64,000 bases of DNA from Kineococcus mangrovi (GTDB taxonomy: Bacteria > Actinomycetota > Actinomycetes > Actinomycetales > Kineococcaceae), in NCBI RefSeq assembly GCF_041320705.1, contig NZ_JBGGTQ010000003.1:434001-498000 (forward strand), in the 5' to 3' direction. Every line of letters starts with the position of its first letter. Position 1 is the stretch's first letter. The notes beneath the pieces were generated by a model. The model was given only the letters and a program-made list of their open reading frames with translations. It was not told the DNA's origin and did not search any database. Both the position numbers and the translations under genes were made by a program. Shown here one piece after another: positions 50,104-57,757 of this stretch.

Positions 50104-50109
50104 ACCCTA
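50104..50109 (-). promoter_or_regulatory. -10 box of the trpL / TrpE-G transcript
   Basis: Minus-strand TAGGGT, 7 nt before the leader GTG. Confidence 0.6.
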
Positions 50110-50195
50110 GCGGTACGGGTGGTGCGGCCGGGGCGACGGGCATTCGGGACGTCGTGCCGGTAACATCGGTGCCGGATTCCTCGGAGGTGATCGCC

Positions 50196-50456
50196 GTGCG
50201 GGCCTTACCGCTGCGCCTGGCCGCGGGCGCGCTGCTCGTCGGGGGGTTCCTGCTGGGCATCGCCCCCCTGCCCCTGGCGAACTTCGGGTGCCGTTCCGCC
50301 TTCGGCGGCCGCGACGACCTCGACCCCTCGATCGAGATCGCGACCGCCTGCTCCGAAGCGGTGTCGGGGCGGCAGGACGTCATCGCGGTGCTCCTCGTCT
50401 CCGGTGTCGCCGTGCTCGGCCTCAGCTTCGGCCGGTCGCGCACCTCCGGGGGCTGA
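50196..50456 (+). CDS. Small membrane protein of unknown function
   Basis: An 86-residue protein with two hydrophobic helices (LRLAAGALLVGGFLLGIAPL and DVIAVLLVSGVAVLGLSFG), separated by a loop with two cysteines (NFGCRSAFGG, ATACSEA) that could form a disulfide. The GTG at 50196 is preceded by TCGGAGGTGATCGCC, a near-perfect ribosome-binding sequence. A TAACAT box (50161-50166) may be its -10. It is divergent from trpL and upstream of zwf. No family recognised. Confidence 0.65.
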   Translation: MRALPLRLAAGALLVGGFLLGIAPLPLANFGCRSAFGGRDDLDPSIEIATACSEAVSGRQDVIAVLLVSGVAVLGLSFGRSRTSGG

Positions 50457-50531
50457 GACCGGTCCCCGTCCCGGCGGGCGCGAGGCCCGCCGCGGCGCCC
50501 GACCCGGTGCGCGCGGTCCCCGACCGGTCAC

Positions 50532-50537
50532 TACCGT
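50532..50537 (+). promoter_or_regulatory. -10 box of zwf (leaderless)
   Basis: TACCGT followed by 7 nt and the GTG start at 50545. Confidence 0.55.
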
Positions 50538-50544
50538 GCCGGGT

Positions 50545-51987
50545 GTGAGCCAGAGCGCAGCGCAGCCCGGACAGCAGCCCACCACCGACCGTCCGACGAT
50601 CTTCGTGGTCTACGGGGCCACCGGGGACCTGTCCCGCCGGCTGGTCTCCCCGGCCTTCTTCGAGCTGGCCCGGCTCGGCCGGCTCCCGCAGCGCTGGCGC
50701 CTGGTCGGCAGCGGCCGCGGGGAGAAGTCACACGAGGAGTTCCGCGAGTTCCTGCGCGAGGCGCTGGAGGAGTTCGGCCCGCAACCGGCCGACGGCCCGT
50801 GGGAGGAGTTCTCCCAGAACCTGCTCTTCGCCGGCGGTGGGTTCACCGCCGACGACCCGGGCCAGCTGCTGGACGTCGTCGGCCAGGCGCGGTCCGACCT
50901 GGACGACGGGACGGGCGACGACGTGCAGGTCGTGCACTACCTGGCGATCCCGCCGGGGGCGTTCCTGCGGACGACGAGGGCCGTCGAGGCCCACGGTCTC
51001 GTCGAGGGTGCCCGCGTCGTCTACGAGAAGCCCTACGGCACCTCGCTGGAGACGTTCGAGGAACTGGACGCCGAGGTGCAGCGCGTCTTCGACGAGGAGC
51101 AGGTCTTCCGCATCGACCACTTCCTCGCGTTCGAGGCGCAGCAGGACGTCATCCACGCCCGGTTCGCCAACCCGTGGCTGGCCGGCATCTGGAACGCCGA
51201 GCACGTCGCGCAGGTCCAGGTCGACATCGCCGAGACGCTCGACGTCGCCCAGCGCGCGAGCTTCTACGACGCCACCGGCGCGTTCCTGGACATGATCGTC
51301 ACCCACCTGTTCCAGATGGCCGCGACGGTCGCCATGGAACCGCCCGCCGACCTCGGACCCGGTGCGTTGCAGGCGGCCAGGGACGCTGCGCTGCAGGACT
51401 TCCGCGAACTCGACCCGTCCGAGGTCGTCCTGGGGCAGTTCGAGGGGTACACCGGCATCGACGGGGTCCCGGACGACTCCACGACCGACACCCTGGCCGC
51501 CGCGCGGGTCTGGGTGGACAACGACCGCTGGCGCGGGGTGCCGTTCCTGCTGCGGTCGGGCAAGAAGATGGCCGCCGACGAGCAGCGCGTGACGCTCGTC
51601 CTGCGCGAACCCGCCGACGGCCCCTACGCCGGTCAGGACGTCGAACCGTCCACGATCAGCTTCTCGCTGCTCGAGGGCGGCGCCTTCGACGTCGCCGTGA
51701 CCGTCCGCCGTCCGGGAGTGGCCGGGGGGCTCGCGCAGGGCACCGCGACCCTTCCGCTGGACTCCTTCGAGGGGGCCGGCCCCGCGTTGCCGTACGTCCA
51801 CCTCATCGAGCACGTGCTCACCGGCGACCGGTCGCTGTTCACCGGCGTCCAGGGGCTGCGGGCCGCCTGGACCTGCGTCGAGCGGTTCTCCCAGGACCGG
51901 CCGGCGGTGCAGCCGTACGCCCCCGGCACCTGGGGGCCGGCCGCGGTCGACGACCTCGCCGCGCCGGGGCGCTGGTTCCTGCGCTGA
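50545..51987 (+). CDS. zwf: Glucose-6-phosphate dehydrogenase paralogue
   Basis: A 480-residue G6PDH-family protein. The coenzyme loop is FVVYGATGDLSRR, the substrate-side EKPYG motif is present (VVYEKPYGTSLETF), and the second domain has LLRSGKKMAADEQRV. The active-site signature, usually RIDHYLGKE, reads RIDHFLAFE (residues 189-197). The catalytic Asp-His pair (D191, H192) is kept, but the lysine that contacts substrate is Phe196. The enzyme may use a different substrate or be a diverged isozyme. None of the usual pentose-phosphate neighbours (tal, opcA, pgl) is in the window. The GTG start is leaderless. Confidence 0.85.
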   Translation: MSQSAAQPGQQPTTDRPTIFVVYGATGDLSRRLVSPAFFELARLGRLPQRWRLVGSGRGEKSHEEFREFLREALEEFGPQPADGPWEEFSQNLLFAGGGFTADDPGQLLDVVGQARSDLDDGTGDDVQVVHYLAIPPGAFLRTTRAVEAHGLVEGARVVYEKPYGTSLETFEELDAEVQRVFDEEQVFRIDHFLAFEAQQDVIHARFANPWLAGIWNAEHVAQVQVDIAETLDVAQRASFYDATGAFLDMIVTHLFQMAATVAMEPPADLGPGALQAARDAALQDFRELDPSEVVLGQFEGYTGIDGVPDDSTTDTLAAARVWVDNDRWRGVPFLLRSGKKMAADEQRVTLVLREPADGPYAGQDVEPSTISFSLLEGGAFDVAVTVRRPGVAGGLAQGTATLPLDSFEGAGPALPYVHLIEHVLTGDRSLFTGVQGLRAAWTCVERFSQDRPAVQPYAPGTWGPAAVDDLAAPGRWFLR

Positions 51988-52070
51988 CGGTGCGGCCGGC
52001 CGCCGCGGCCGAGGACGGTGCTGCCCTCGACCGCGGCGGGGCGGGGCGCCCCCGGCCGGGAGCGCCCGCG

Positions 52071-52913
52071 TCACCTCCGGGCCGCGAGCACCTCGCCGAC
52101 GGTCGGCATCGCGGAGAAGACCTTCGGCCACCCGGCGTAGAAGGCCAGCTGGTGCATGGTCTCCCCGACCTCGGCCTCGGTGAGGCCGTTGTCCATGGCC
52201 CGGCCGAGGTGGAAGGGGATCTGCTGCACCTGCCCGCTGCTCACCAGGGCCGTGACGGTGACGAGGCTGCGGTCGCGGGGCGCGAGGTCCGGCCGGAGCC
52301 ACAGGTCGCGGAAGAGCACCTCCCCGGTGCTGTCCACGACGCCCTGGGACACCTCGCCGTAGGTGGACTGCACCTGCTCGGCCCGGGCCGCCTCGGCCGC
52401 CTGGTCCAGCGGCAGCAGGTCCGGCGAGGCCGCCGGCAGGTCCTGCGCGCTCACCCCCCGCGCCGCGAAGACCTCCTGGAGCGGACCCACCGCGGACGCG
52501 GCGTTCTCCCACCCGCTGTAGAAGGCCAGGTGCGTGACGGTCTCGGACACCTCAGCGGGGGTCAGGCCCGCGTCGAGGGCGTCCTCCAGGTACGTCGTCA
52601 GGTGCTGGGTCTGGCCCGAACCGACGAGGTGCGCCAGGGTGACCAGGTGCCGGTCCCGGGCGGCGAGCCCGGGACGAGCCCACAGGCCCTCCTCCAGGTC
52701 CTCCCGCTGGTACCGGGCCAGACCCGGGGCGACCTGCTCCAGGGCGTCGGCCGAGGGACTGGTCGCGGGGCTGGTCGTGGTGGTGGCGGAGGCGGAGGCG
52801 GAGGCCGCCGACGCGGCGTCCCCGTCCCCGCTCGTCTGGACGACGGCGGTCGCTGCTCCCACGGTGGCCACGGCGGCGGCGGTGGCCAGGAGGGCGGTCG
52901 TGCGACGTTTCAC
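52071..52913 (-). CDS. Exported tandem carboxymuconolactone decarboxylase-like protein
   Basis: A 280-residue protein with an N-terminal signal sequence (MKRRTTALLATAAAVATVGA) and a Ser/Ala/Thr linker, then two CMD-type domains. Each has the pattern RDRxLVTxxxLV...GLTxAEVxETxxHLAFYxGW (first repeat about residues 85-140, second about 215-270). There are no cysteines, so it is not an AhpD-type peroxidase. CMD proteins are normally cytosolic, so a secreted version is unusual. It is probably paired with the exported cupin protein encoded just upstream (75 bp). The substrate is unknown. GTG start at 52913. Confidence 0.82.
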   Translation of the reverse strand: MKRRTTALLATAAAVATVGAATAVVQTSGDGDAASAASASASATTTTSPATSPSADALEQVAPGLARYQREDLEEGLWARPGLAARDRHLVTLAHLVGSGQTQHLTTYLEDALDAGLTPAEVSETVTHLAFYSGWENAASAVGPLQEVFAARGVSAQDLPAASPDLLPLDQAAEAARAEQVQSTYGEVSQGVVDSTGEVLFRDLWLRPDLAPRDRSLVTVTALVSSGQVQQIPFHLGRAMDNGLTEAEVGETMHQLAFYAGWPKVFSAMPTVGEVLAARR

Positions 52914-52988
52914 GAGGGCTCCGTTCGAGGGGTGGTGGTGCCGGGACGGGGGCGGGTCCCGGCGGCGTCGGGGTCGGCGGGGCGGCGG

Positions 52989-53543
52989 TCAGCCGCCGGT
53001 GTACTCCTCATCGGTCACCAGGTCCTCCCAGGTCGCGTTCGACCCGTCCACGGTGTCCTGCACCGCGACGTGGGTCATGGGGTCGGTCGCGGTGGCGCCG
53101 TGCCAGTGCTCGACGCCCGGGGCGAACCAGACGACGTCACCCGCACGGACCTCCAGGCGCTCACCGCCGCGTTCCTGGACCCAGCCGGTCCCGGCGGTGA
53201 TGACGATGCGCTGGCCCGCCGGGTGGGTGTGCCACGCCGTCCGGGCACCGGGTTCGAAGGTGACCAGGCCCGCCCCGGCCGTCGAGGCGTCGGTCGGGTC
53301 GAACAGCGGCGTGACGCGGACGGTCCCGGTGAAGTTCTCCGCCGCGCCCGTGGTGGTGGTGCGCTCGGCCGAGGGCGACAGCTCCAGCGAGGGCCCCGGC
53401 GGTGTCGAGGTGGTCTCCGAGATCGCGTCGGGGGCGGGGGGCAGCCGGTCCGGGGTCTCGGCGTCCGTCCCGCCGGAGCAGGCGGCCAGACCCAGGGCCG
53501 ATCCCAGGAGGATGGCGGCGGGGACGGTGCTGCGGTGCCTCAT
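52989..53543 (-). CDS. Cupin-domain lipoprotein
   Basis: A 184-residue protein with a lipoprotein signal (AILLGSALGLAACSGG, lipobox LAAC), a Ser/Thr/Pro linker, and a cupin barrel. Cupin motif 1 is WHTHPAGQRIVITAGTGW and motif 2 is PGVEHWHGA, with the His and Glu metal ligands present. Small cupins of this type next to CMD proteins are a recurring pair in bacteria, usually cytosolic. Here both carry export signals, so they may act together outside the membrane. The gene precedes the CMD gene in the same direction. Confidence 0.85.
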   Translation of the reverse strand: MRHRSTVPAAILLGSALGLAACSGGTDAETPDRLPPAPDAISETTSTPPGPSLELSPSAERTTTTGAAENFTGTVRVTPLFDPTDASTAGAGLVTFEPGARTAWHTHPAGQRIVITAGTGWVQERGGERLEVRAGDVVWFAPGVEHWHGATATDPMTHVAVQDTVDGSNATWEDLVTDEEYTGG

Positions 53544-53867
53544 CGTTTCGGTCGTCCTCCCTCACGGGGCGGGAACCGCGGCCGCGGAACCCGGTGACGG
53601 TGGTCGGTGCGCGGGGGCTGGACGCCCCGCGCGCCGACGCCCGCCCGGGCCGAGCGCTCGCGTCCTGACCGGCCCCGCACGGCGACACCGCGGCGGGCCG
53701 AGCACCCGCCGGTGGCGGGCGGCACCCGGGCGCGGTCGTCGAACCACCGTCGAGGGACCAACGGCCGGACAGCGGTACCGGTTCCCACTCGCGCTACCGC
53801 GGGTGGCCGGGCCGCCGCGGTCGGTGGCGGGGCCCGCGCCGAGGGGGCCGACGTCACCGCCGGGCGA
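53544..53867. other. Gene-free 324-bp stretch upstream of the cupin gene
   Basis: Between the MFS stop and the cupin start, both on the minus strand. It presumably contains the cupin-CMD promoter. The only open frame encodes Arg/Pro/Ala low complexity and is not credible. I could not pick out a clear -35/-10 pair. Confidence 0.5.
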
Positions 53868-55070
53868 TCACCCCGCGGCGGTGTCGACGGTCCCGGGCTC
53901 GCGCGCCGGGTGCCCCGCGGCGCGCCTGGAGGCCGAGCGCTGCAGGACCACGACGATCACCAGGCTGACCAGGGTCAGCGCGGCGCTGGCGGCGAACACC
54001 GCGCCGTACCCCAGCGACGTCGCCGCCCCCAGGCCGACGAGCGGGCCGGACAGGACCGCACCGACGCGGCGGGTGTTGGTGTACAGGCCCGAGGCCAGCC
54101 CGGCGCGGGGGATCACCTCCTGGAAGAGGGTGAGCCCCACCCCGGCGACGACGGCGAAGAACCAGGCGTTGAGGACCTGCGCGGCCAGCAGGGCGACGGG
54201 CCCGCTCACCAGCGTCATGACGACGTAGTACGCGATGCCGCAGACGCACCCCGACGTCAGCAGGGTGAGGTTGGAGAACCGTCCGGTCAGGCGCCCGGCC
54301 AGCAGCAGAGCGGGGATCTCCAGCCCCGCCGCGACCCCGAGGGCGATCCCGGCCCAGGCCACCGGCAACCCCAGGTCGCGGGTCACGTAGAGGCTCATCA
54401 CCGCGACGACCGCGCTGTTGGTCGCCTGCAGCAGGACGAACGCCCCCACCACCGCGACCACCCCCGGCCTCGACATGGGCTCGTCCCGGCCGGTGGCCGT
54501 CGCCGCCGTGGCCGCGCCCGCCCGGGCCGCGCCGCGGGAGGTCCTGATCATGGCCGCGGCGGTCACGACGGTCAGGGCCGCGACGACGGCCAGCAGGGTC
54601 AGCACCGCCCCGTTGCCGAAGCCGGTGATGAGGACCGTGGCCAGCGGGGGACCGGCGACCCAGGCGACGGAGGACACGGCGCGGGTGTTGATCACCGACG
54701 AGGTGCTGGCGCCCGAGTGCTTCAGGTGCGCGAACAGCAGGGAGTTGCCGACCCCGGCGGGCCCGCCGAGCACGACCAGGGCCGCGACGGCGACCGGCAG
54801 GGACGTGCTGAAGGCGAGCACCGGGGCCAGGGCCACCGTGAGGGCGGCGCAGACGAGCATGGGGCGCAGGTAGTCGGCGCGCCGGTCGGCGTAGGCGGGC
54901 ACCAGCAGCGAGGCCGCGAACCCGGCCAGGTTGTACGCGGCCAGCGCCAGGCCGACCTGTCCGGCCGTGGCGTCGAACAGCGCCACCAGCAGCAGCGCCA
55001 GCACCGGGTTCAGGAGGGCGAACTGCAGACCCCAGAGCAGGGCGGCGGAGGGGACGAGCAGACGCTTCAC
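53868..55070 (-). CDS. Major facilitator superfamily transporter (sugar-efflux-like)
   Basis: A 400-residue transporter with about 12 hydrophobic helices. It has DRRADYLRPML after helix 2 and SSVINTRAVSSVAWVAGPP in helix 5, a pattern I associate with SetA/SetB sugar efflux transporters. A cytosolic loop rich in Ala and Thr separates the halves. Substrate is inferred and uncertain. GTG at 55070 was chosen because it starts VKRLLVPSAALLWGLQF, directly before helix 1. A TAGAGT box at 55147-55152 would give a 70-nt leader. It is divergent from fprA. Confidence 0.82.
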   Translation of the reverse strand: MKRLLVPSAALLWGLQFALLNPVLALLLVALFDATAGQVGLALAAYNLAGFAASLLVPAYADRRADYLRPMLVCAALTVALAPVLAFSTSLPVAVAALVVLGGPAGVGNSLLFAHLKHSGASTSSVINTRAVSSVAWVAGPPLATVLITGFGNGAVLTLLAVVAALTVVTAAAMIRTSRGAARAGAATAATATGRDEPMSRPGVVAVVGAFVLLQATNSAVVAVMSLYVTRDLGLPVAWAGIALGVAAGLEIPALLLAGRLTGRFSNLTLLTSGCVCGIAYYVVMTLVSGPVALLAAQVLNAWFFAVVAGVGLTLFQEVIPRAGLASGLYTNTRRVGAVLSGPLVGLGAATSLGYGAVFAASAALTLVSLVIVVVLQRSASRRAAGHPAREPGTVDTAAG

Positions 55071-55146
55071 TGCGGGGGCACCTTGTTCTGTGGCGGGCGG
55101 GCCGGGAGTCGCGGCCGGCGCGCTCGCACCGGCGTGGCCCGGCAGG

Positions 55147-55152
55147 ACTCTA
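55147..55152 (-). promoter_or_regulatory. -10 box of the MFS transporter gene
   Basis: Minus-strand TAGAGT about 77 nt before the GTG. Confidence 0.45.
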
Positions 55153-55190
55153 GCGACCCGGTGCCCGCCGGACCCGGCGGTGGACCGCCG

Positions 55191-55220
55191 CCGGGCGGGT
55201 CCGGGCGGGTCCGGGCGGGT
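55191..55220 (+). repeat. Three tandem copies of a 10-nt unit between divergent promoters
   Basis: CCGGGCGGGT is repeated perfectly three times. It lies between the MFS -10 box and the fprA promoter, where copy number could affect regulator spacing. Confidence 0.9.
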
Positions 55221-55313
55221 ACGTCCGGCGTGTTCGAGGCGGGGTCGTCGTCGTCCCGGGGCGCCCGCCGATCCGGTCCCACGCCGATTGGAGCTCAAGC
55301 CCACTGGAGGTTG

Positions 55314-55319
55314 TACGTT
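55314..55319 (+). promoter_or_regulatory. -10 box of fprA (leaderless)
   Basis: TACGTT followed by 6 nt and the ATG at 55326. Confidence 0.55.
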
Positions 55320-55325
55320 CCGGGA

Positions 55326-56834
55326 ATGCCTCCCCCGCAGTCCTCCGTGGACCCCGGCCGCCCGTCGCGAGGTGCGTCCCCGGCCTCGCGCCCGGGGGTG
55401 GAGGTGCCGCCCGCCGGGACCGTCGCCGTGGTCGGGACGGGCCCGGCCGGCATCTACAGCGCGCAGATGCTGCTCAAGCAGCTGCCCGGGGTGTCCGTCG
55501 ACCTGTTCGACAAGCTCCCCGCGCCCTTCGGGCTGGTCCGCTACGGCGTCGCGCCGGACCACCCGGCCATCAAACGCATCCAGGAACCGCTCCAGGACGT
55601 CCTGGAGTCGGCCGGTGTCCGTCTGCTGTGCAACGTCGAGGTCGGCCGCGACGTCAGCGTCCAGGAGTTGTCCGAGCACTACGACGCGGTGGTCCTCGCC
55701 ACCGGCGCCGAGCAGGACGCGCCCCTGGACGTCCCCGGCCACGACCTGCCGGGGTCGCACGGGGCGGCCGCCTTCGTGGCCTGGTACAACAGCCACCCCG
55801 ACGCCGATCCGCGGTGGTCACTGCGGGCACGCGCCGCCGCCGTCGTCGGCGGCGGGAACGTCGCCCTGGACGTCACGCGGGTCCTGGCCCAGCAGGCGGA
55901 CCGGCTGTTGTCCACCGACGTGTCCGACGACGTGCACGAAGCTCTGCGCCGCAGCGAGTTGCGCGAGGTGCACGTGTTCGTCCGCCGCGGTCCGGTGGGT
56001 ACTCGCTTCTCACCCCTGGAACTGCGGGAGCTGGGGGAGCAACCGGGTTTCGACGTGGTCGTCGACCCGGGCGACGTGGTCGTCGACGACCACACCCGGC
56101 GCATGGTCGAGCAGTTCTCGCCGAAGCGTCAGGTCCTGGAGACCCTCACCGGGTGGGCCCACCGGGACCCCGCCTCGTTGACGGCACCCCGGCGGGTGCA
56201 CCTGCACTTCTTCCAGGCCCCGGTGCTCATCGGTGGCACCGGTTCGGTGGAGTTCCTCCGCACCGAGCGGACCGAGCACGACGAGGTCGGGCACGTGCGG
56301 GGGACCGGGCGCCTGACCACGACGCCGGTGCAGGCGGTGTACCGGGCCGTCGGTTACGCCAGCTCCCCCGTCCCCGGTGCGCCGTTCGACCGGCGACGGC
56401 GGCTGATCCCGAACCGGGCCGGTCGGGTGCTCGACGACGACGGCGGGGTCGTGCCCGGCCTCTACGTCACCGGCTGGGCCAAGCGGGGCCCGGTGGGTCT
56501 GATCGGGTCCACCAAGTCCGACGCCCGGGAGACGGTCACCCACCTCGTCGAGGACCTCCTCGCCCGCGGGGCCGGACCCGGGCGCTCGGGCGGCGTGCCC
56601 GCCGCGGGCGGGACCCGCGGCCTGTTCCACGCGCCGTCCGCCGACGTCGTCGACCTGGGCGGCTGGTCGCGCATCCACGCCGCCGAGCTGGCCGCGGGGG
56701 TGGCGCGGCGCCGGGACCGCGTCAAGATCGCCACCCGCCGGGGCCTGCTGGACGTCGCGCGCGCCGGGCGCGAGGACCCGGACCCGGCCGGCCCGATCAC
56801 GTCCGACCGGCCCGGCACGCAGCCGACGCCGTGA
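55326..56834 (+). CDS. fprA: Ferredoxin/adrenodoxin-type NADP+ reductase (FprA)
   Basis: A 502-residue FAD enzyme passing electrons between NADPH and ferredoxin. FAD-binding VAVVGTGPAGIYSAQML (about residues 33-49), NADP-binding AAVVGGGNVALDVTRVLA, and the C-terminal signature GWAKRGPVGLIGSTKSDA are all present. APFGLVRYGVAPDHP is the classical adrenodoxin reductase motif. A 70-residue C-terminal extension carries VDLGGWSRIHAAELA. The gene starts a three-gene operon (flavin reductase, then fdxA), whose ferredoxin is the probable partner. ATG at 55326 is leaderless. Confidence 0.93.
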   Translation: MPPPQSSVDPGRPSRGASPASRPGVEVPPAGTVAVVGTGPAGIYSAQMLLKQLPGVSVDLFDKLPAPFGLVRYGVAPDHPAIKRIQEPLQDVLESAGVRLLCNVEVGRDVSVQELSEHYDAVVLATGAEQDAPLDVPGHDLPGSHGAAAFVAWYNSHPDADPRWSLRARAAAVVGGGNVALDVTRVLAQQADRLLSTDVSDDVHEALRRSELREVHVFVRRGPVGTRFSPLELRELGEQPGFDVVVDPGDVVVDDHTRRMVEQFSPKRQVLETLTGWAHRDPASLTAPRRVHLHFFQAPVLIGGTGSVEFLRTERTEHDEVGHVRGTGRLTTTPVQAVYRAVGYASSPVPGAPFDRRRRLIPNRAGRVLDDDGGVVPGLYVTGWAKRGPVGLIGSTKSDARETVTHLVEDLLARGAGPGRSGGVPAAGGTRGLFHAPSADVVDLGGWSRIHAAELAAGVARRRDRVKIATRRGLLDVARAGREDPDPAGPITSDRPGTQPTP

Positions 56835-56860
56835 GCCACCCACCGATGGGAGAAGACCCC

Positions 56861-57409
56861 GTGCCCACCCGCACCGACCCCGCCCGCACCGACCCCGCCG
56901 CCGTGCGTTCCACCTTCGCGCGGTTCCCCTCCGGCGTGGCCGCCCTGTCGGCGCTCGTGCACGAGGCGCCGGTCGTCGTCCTCGCGTCCTCGTTCCAGGT
57001 CGGCATCTCGCTGACCCCGCCGCTGGTGCTGTTCGCCGTGCAGCACGGCTCGTTCAGCTGGTCGCAGCTGCGCACGGCTCCCCGCATCGGCGTCTCGGTC
57101 CTGGCCTCGGCCCACCGGCCCTCCGTCCCGACGTTGACCCGCAAGGACCTCTCCGCCAGGTTCGACGGCCTCGAGACCGAGGTCGCGGCGACGGGTGCGC
57201 ACTACCTGTCGGGGGCGGCCGCCTGGATGGAGTGCAGCGTGCACTCCGAGACGGCCGCGGGCGACCACGACGTCGTGGTGCTGCGGGTGCACGACCTCGG
57301 CCACGCCGCCGACGTCGACCCTCTCGTCTGGCACGGTTCGACGTTCCGGACGCTGCGTGGCACCGCCACGTCACCCGACCACGAGGACAGCGGAAGGACC
57401 CCCCAGTGA
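56861..57409 (+). CDS. Flavin reductase-like FMN-binding split-barrel protein
   Basis: A 182-residue member of the flavin reductase family: STFARFPSGVAALSALV at the N-terminus, ASSFQVGISLTPPLVLFAVQ (the FMN loop) and SWSQLRTAPRIGVSVLA. It could supply reduced flavin or bind FMN as an oxidoreductase. GTG at 56861 is favoured by GGGAGAAG 5 nt upstream. ATG at 56846 is an alternative. It starts 26 nt after fprA, and its stop overlaps the fdxA GTG by 4 nt, so all three genes form one redox operon. Confidence 0.85.
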   Translation: MPTRTDPARTDPAAVRSTFARFPSGVAALSALVHEAPVVVLASSFQVGISLTPPLVLFAVQHGSFSWSQLRTAPRIGVSVLASAHRPSVPTLTRKDLSARFDGLETEVAATGAHYLSGAAAWMECSVHSETAAGDHDVVVLRVHDLGHAADVDPLVWHGSTFRTLRGTATSPDHEDSGRTPQ

Positions 57410-57726
57410 CCTACGTCATCGCCCAGCCCTGCGTCGACCTGAAGGACAAGGCCTGCATCGAGGAGTGCCCCGTCGACTGCATCTACGAGGGCAGGCGGTC
57501 GCTGTACATCCACCCGGACGAGTGCGTCGACTGCGGTGCGTGCGAGCCCGTGTGCCCCGTGGAGGCCATCTACTACGAGGACGACGTCCCGGAGCAGTGG
57601 TCGGCCTTCACGGCGGCCAACGTCGAGTTCTTCGACGCCCTCGGTTCGCCCGGGGGAGCTTCGCGCACCGGCCTCGTCGACAGCGACCACCCCGTCGTCG
57701 CGAACCTCCCCGCGCAGGAGCAGTGA
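57406..57726 (+). CDS. fdxA: 7Fe ferredoxin
   Basis: A 106-residue bacterial 7Fe ferredoxin (one 3Fe-4S, one 4Fe-4S). Cysteines fall at 9, 17, 21, 25, 40, 43, 46 and 50 in the pattern CVDLKDKACIEECPVDC and ECVDCGACEPVCPVEAI. The C-terminal extension (NVEFFDALGSPGGASRTG) is that of actinobacterial FdxA. It lies at the end of the fprA operon and should be reduced by FprA. The GTG overlaps the preceding stop. Confidence 0.95.
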   Translation: MTYVIAQPCVDLKDKACIEECPVDCIYEGRRSLYIHPDECVDCGACEPVCPVEAIYYEDDVPEQWSAFTAANVEFFDALGSPGGASRTGLVDSDHPVVANLPAQEQ

Positions 57727-57757
57727 CGGCCTGACGCCTCCCGGGGACCTCAGGCCG
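57727..57757. terminator. Terminator between fdxA and the PQ-loop gene
   Basis: CGGCCTGA (57727-57734) pairs with TCAGGCCG (57750-57757). The right arm includes the stop of the convergent PQ-loop gene. Confidence 0.55.

Noticed and set aside
53540-53857. 105-codon minus-strand ORF upstream of the cupin gene
   Set aside because: Arg/Pro/Ala low complexity, no ribosome site and no similarity to any family I know.
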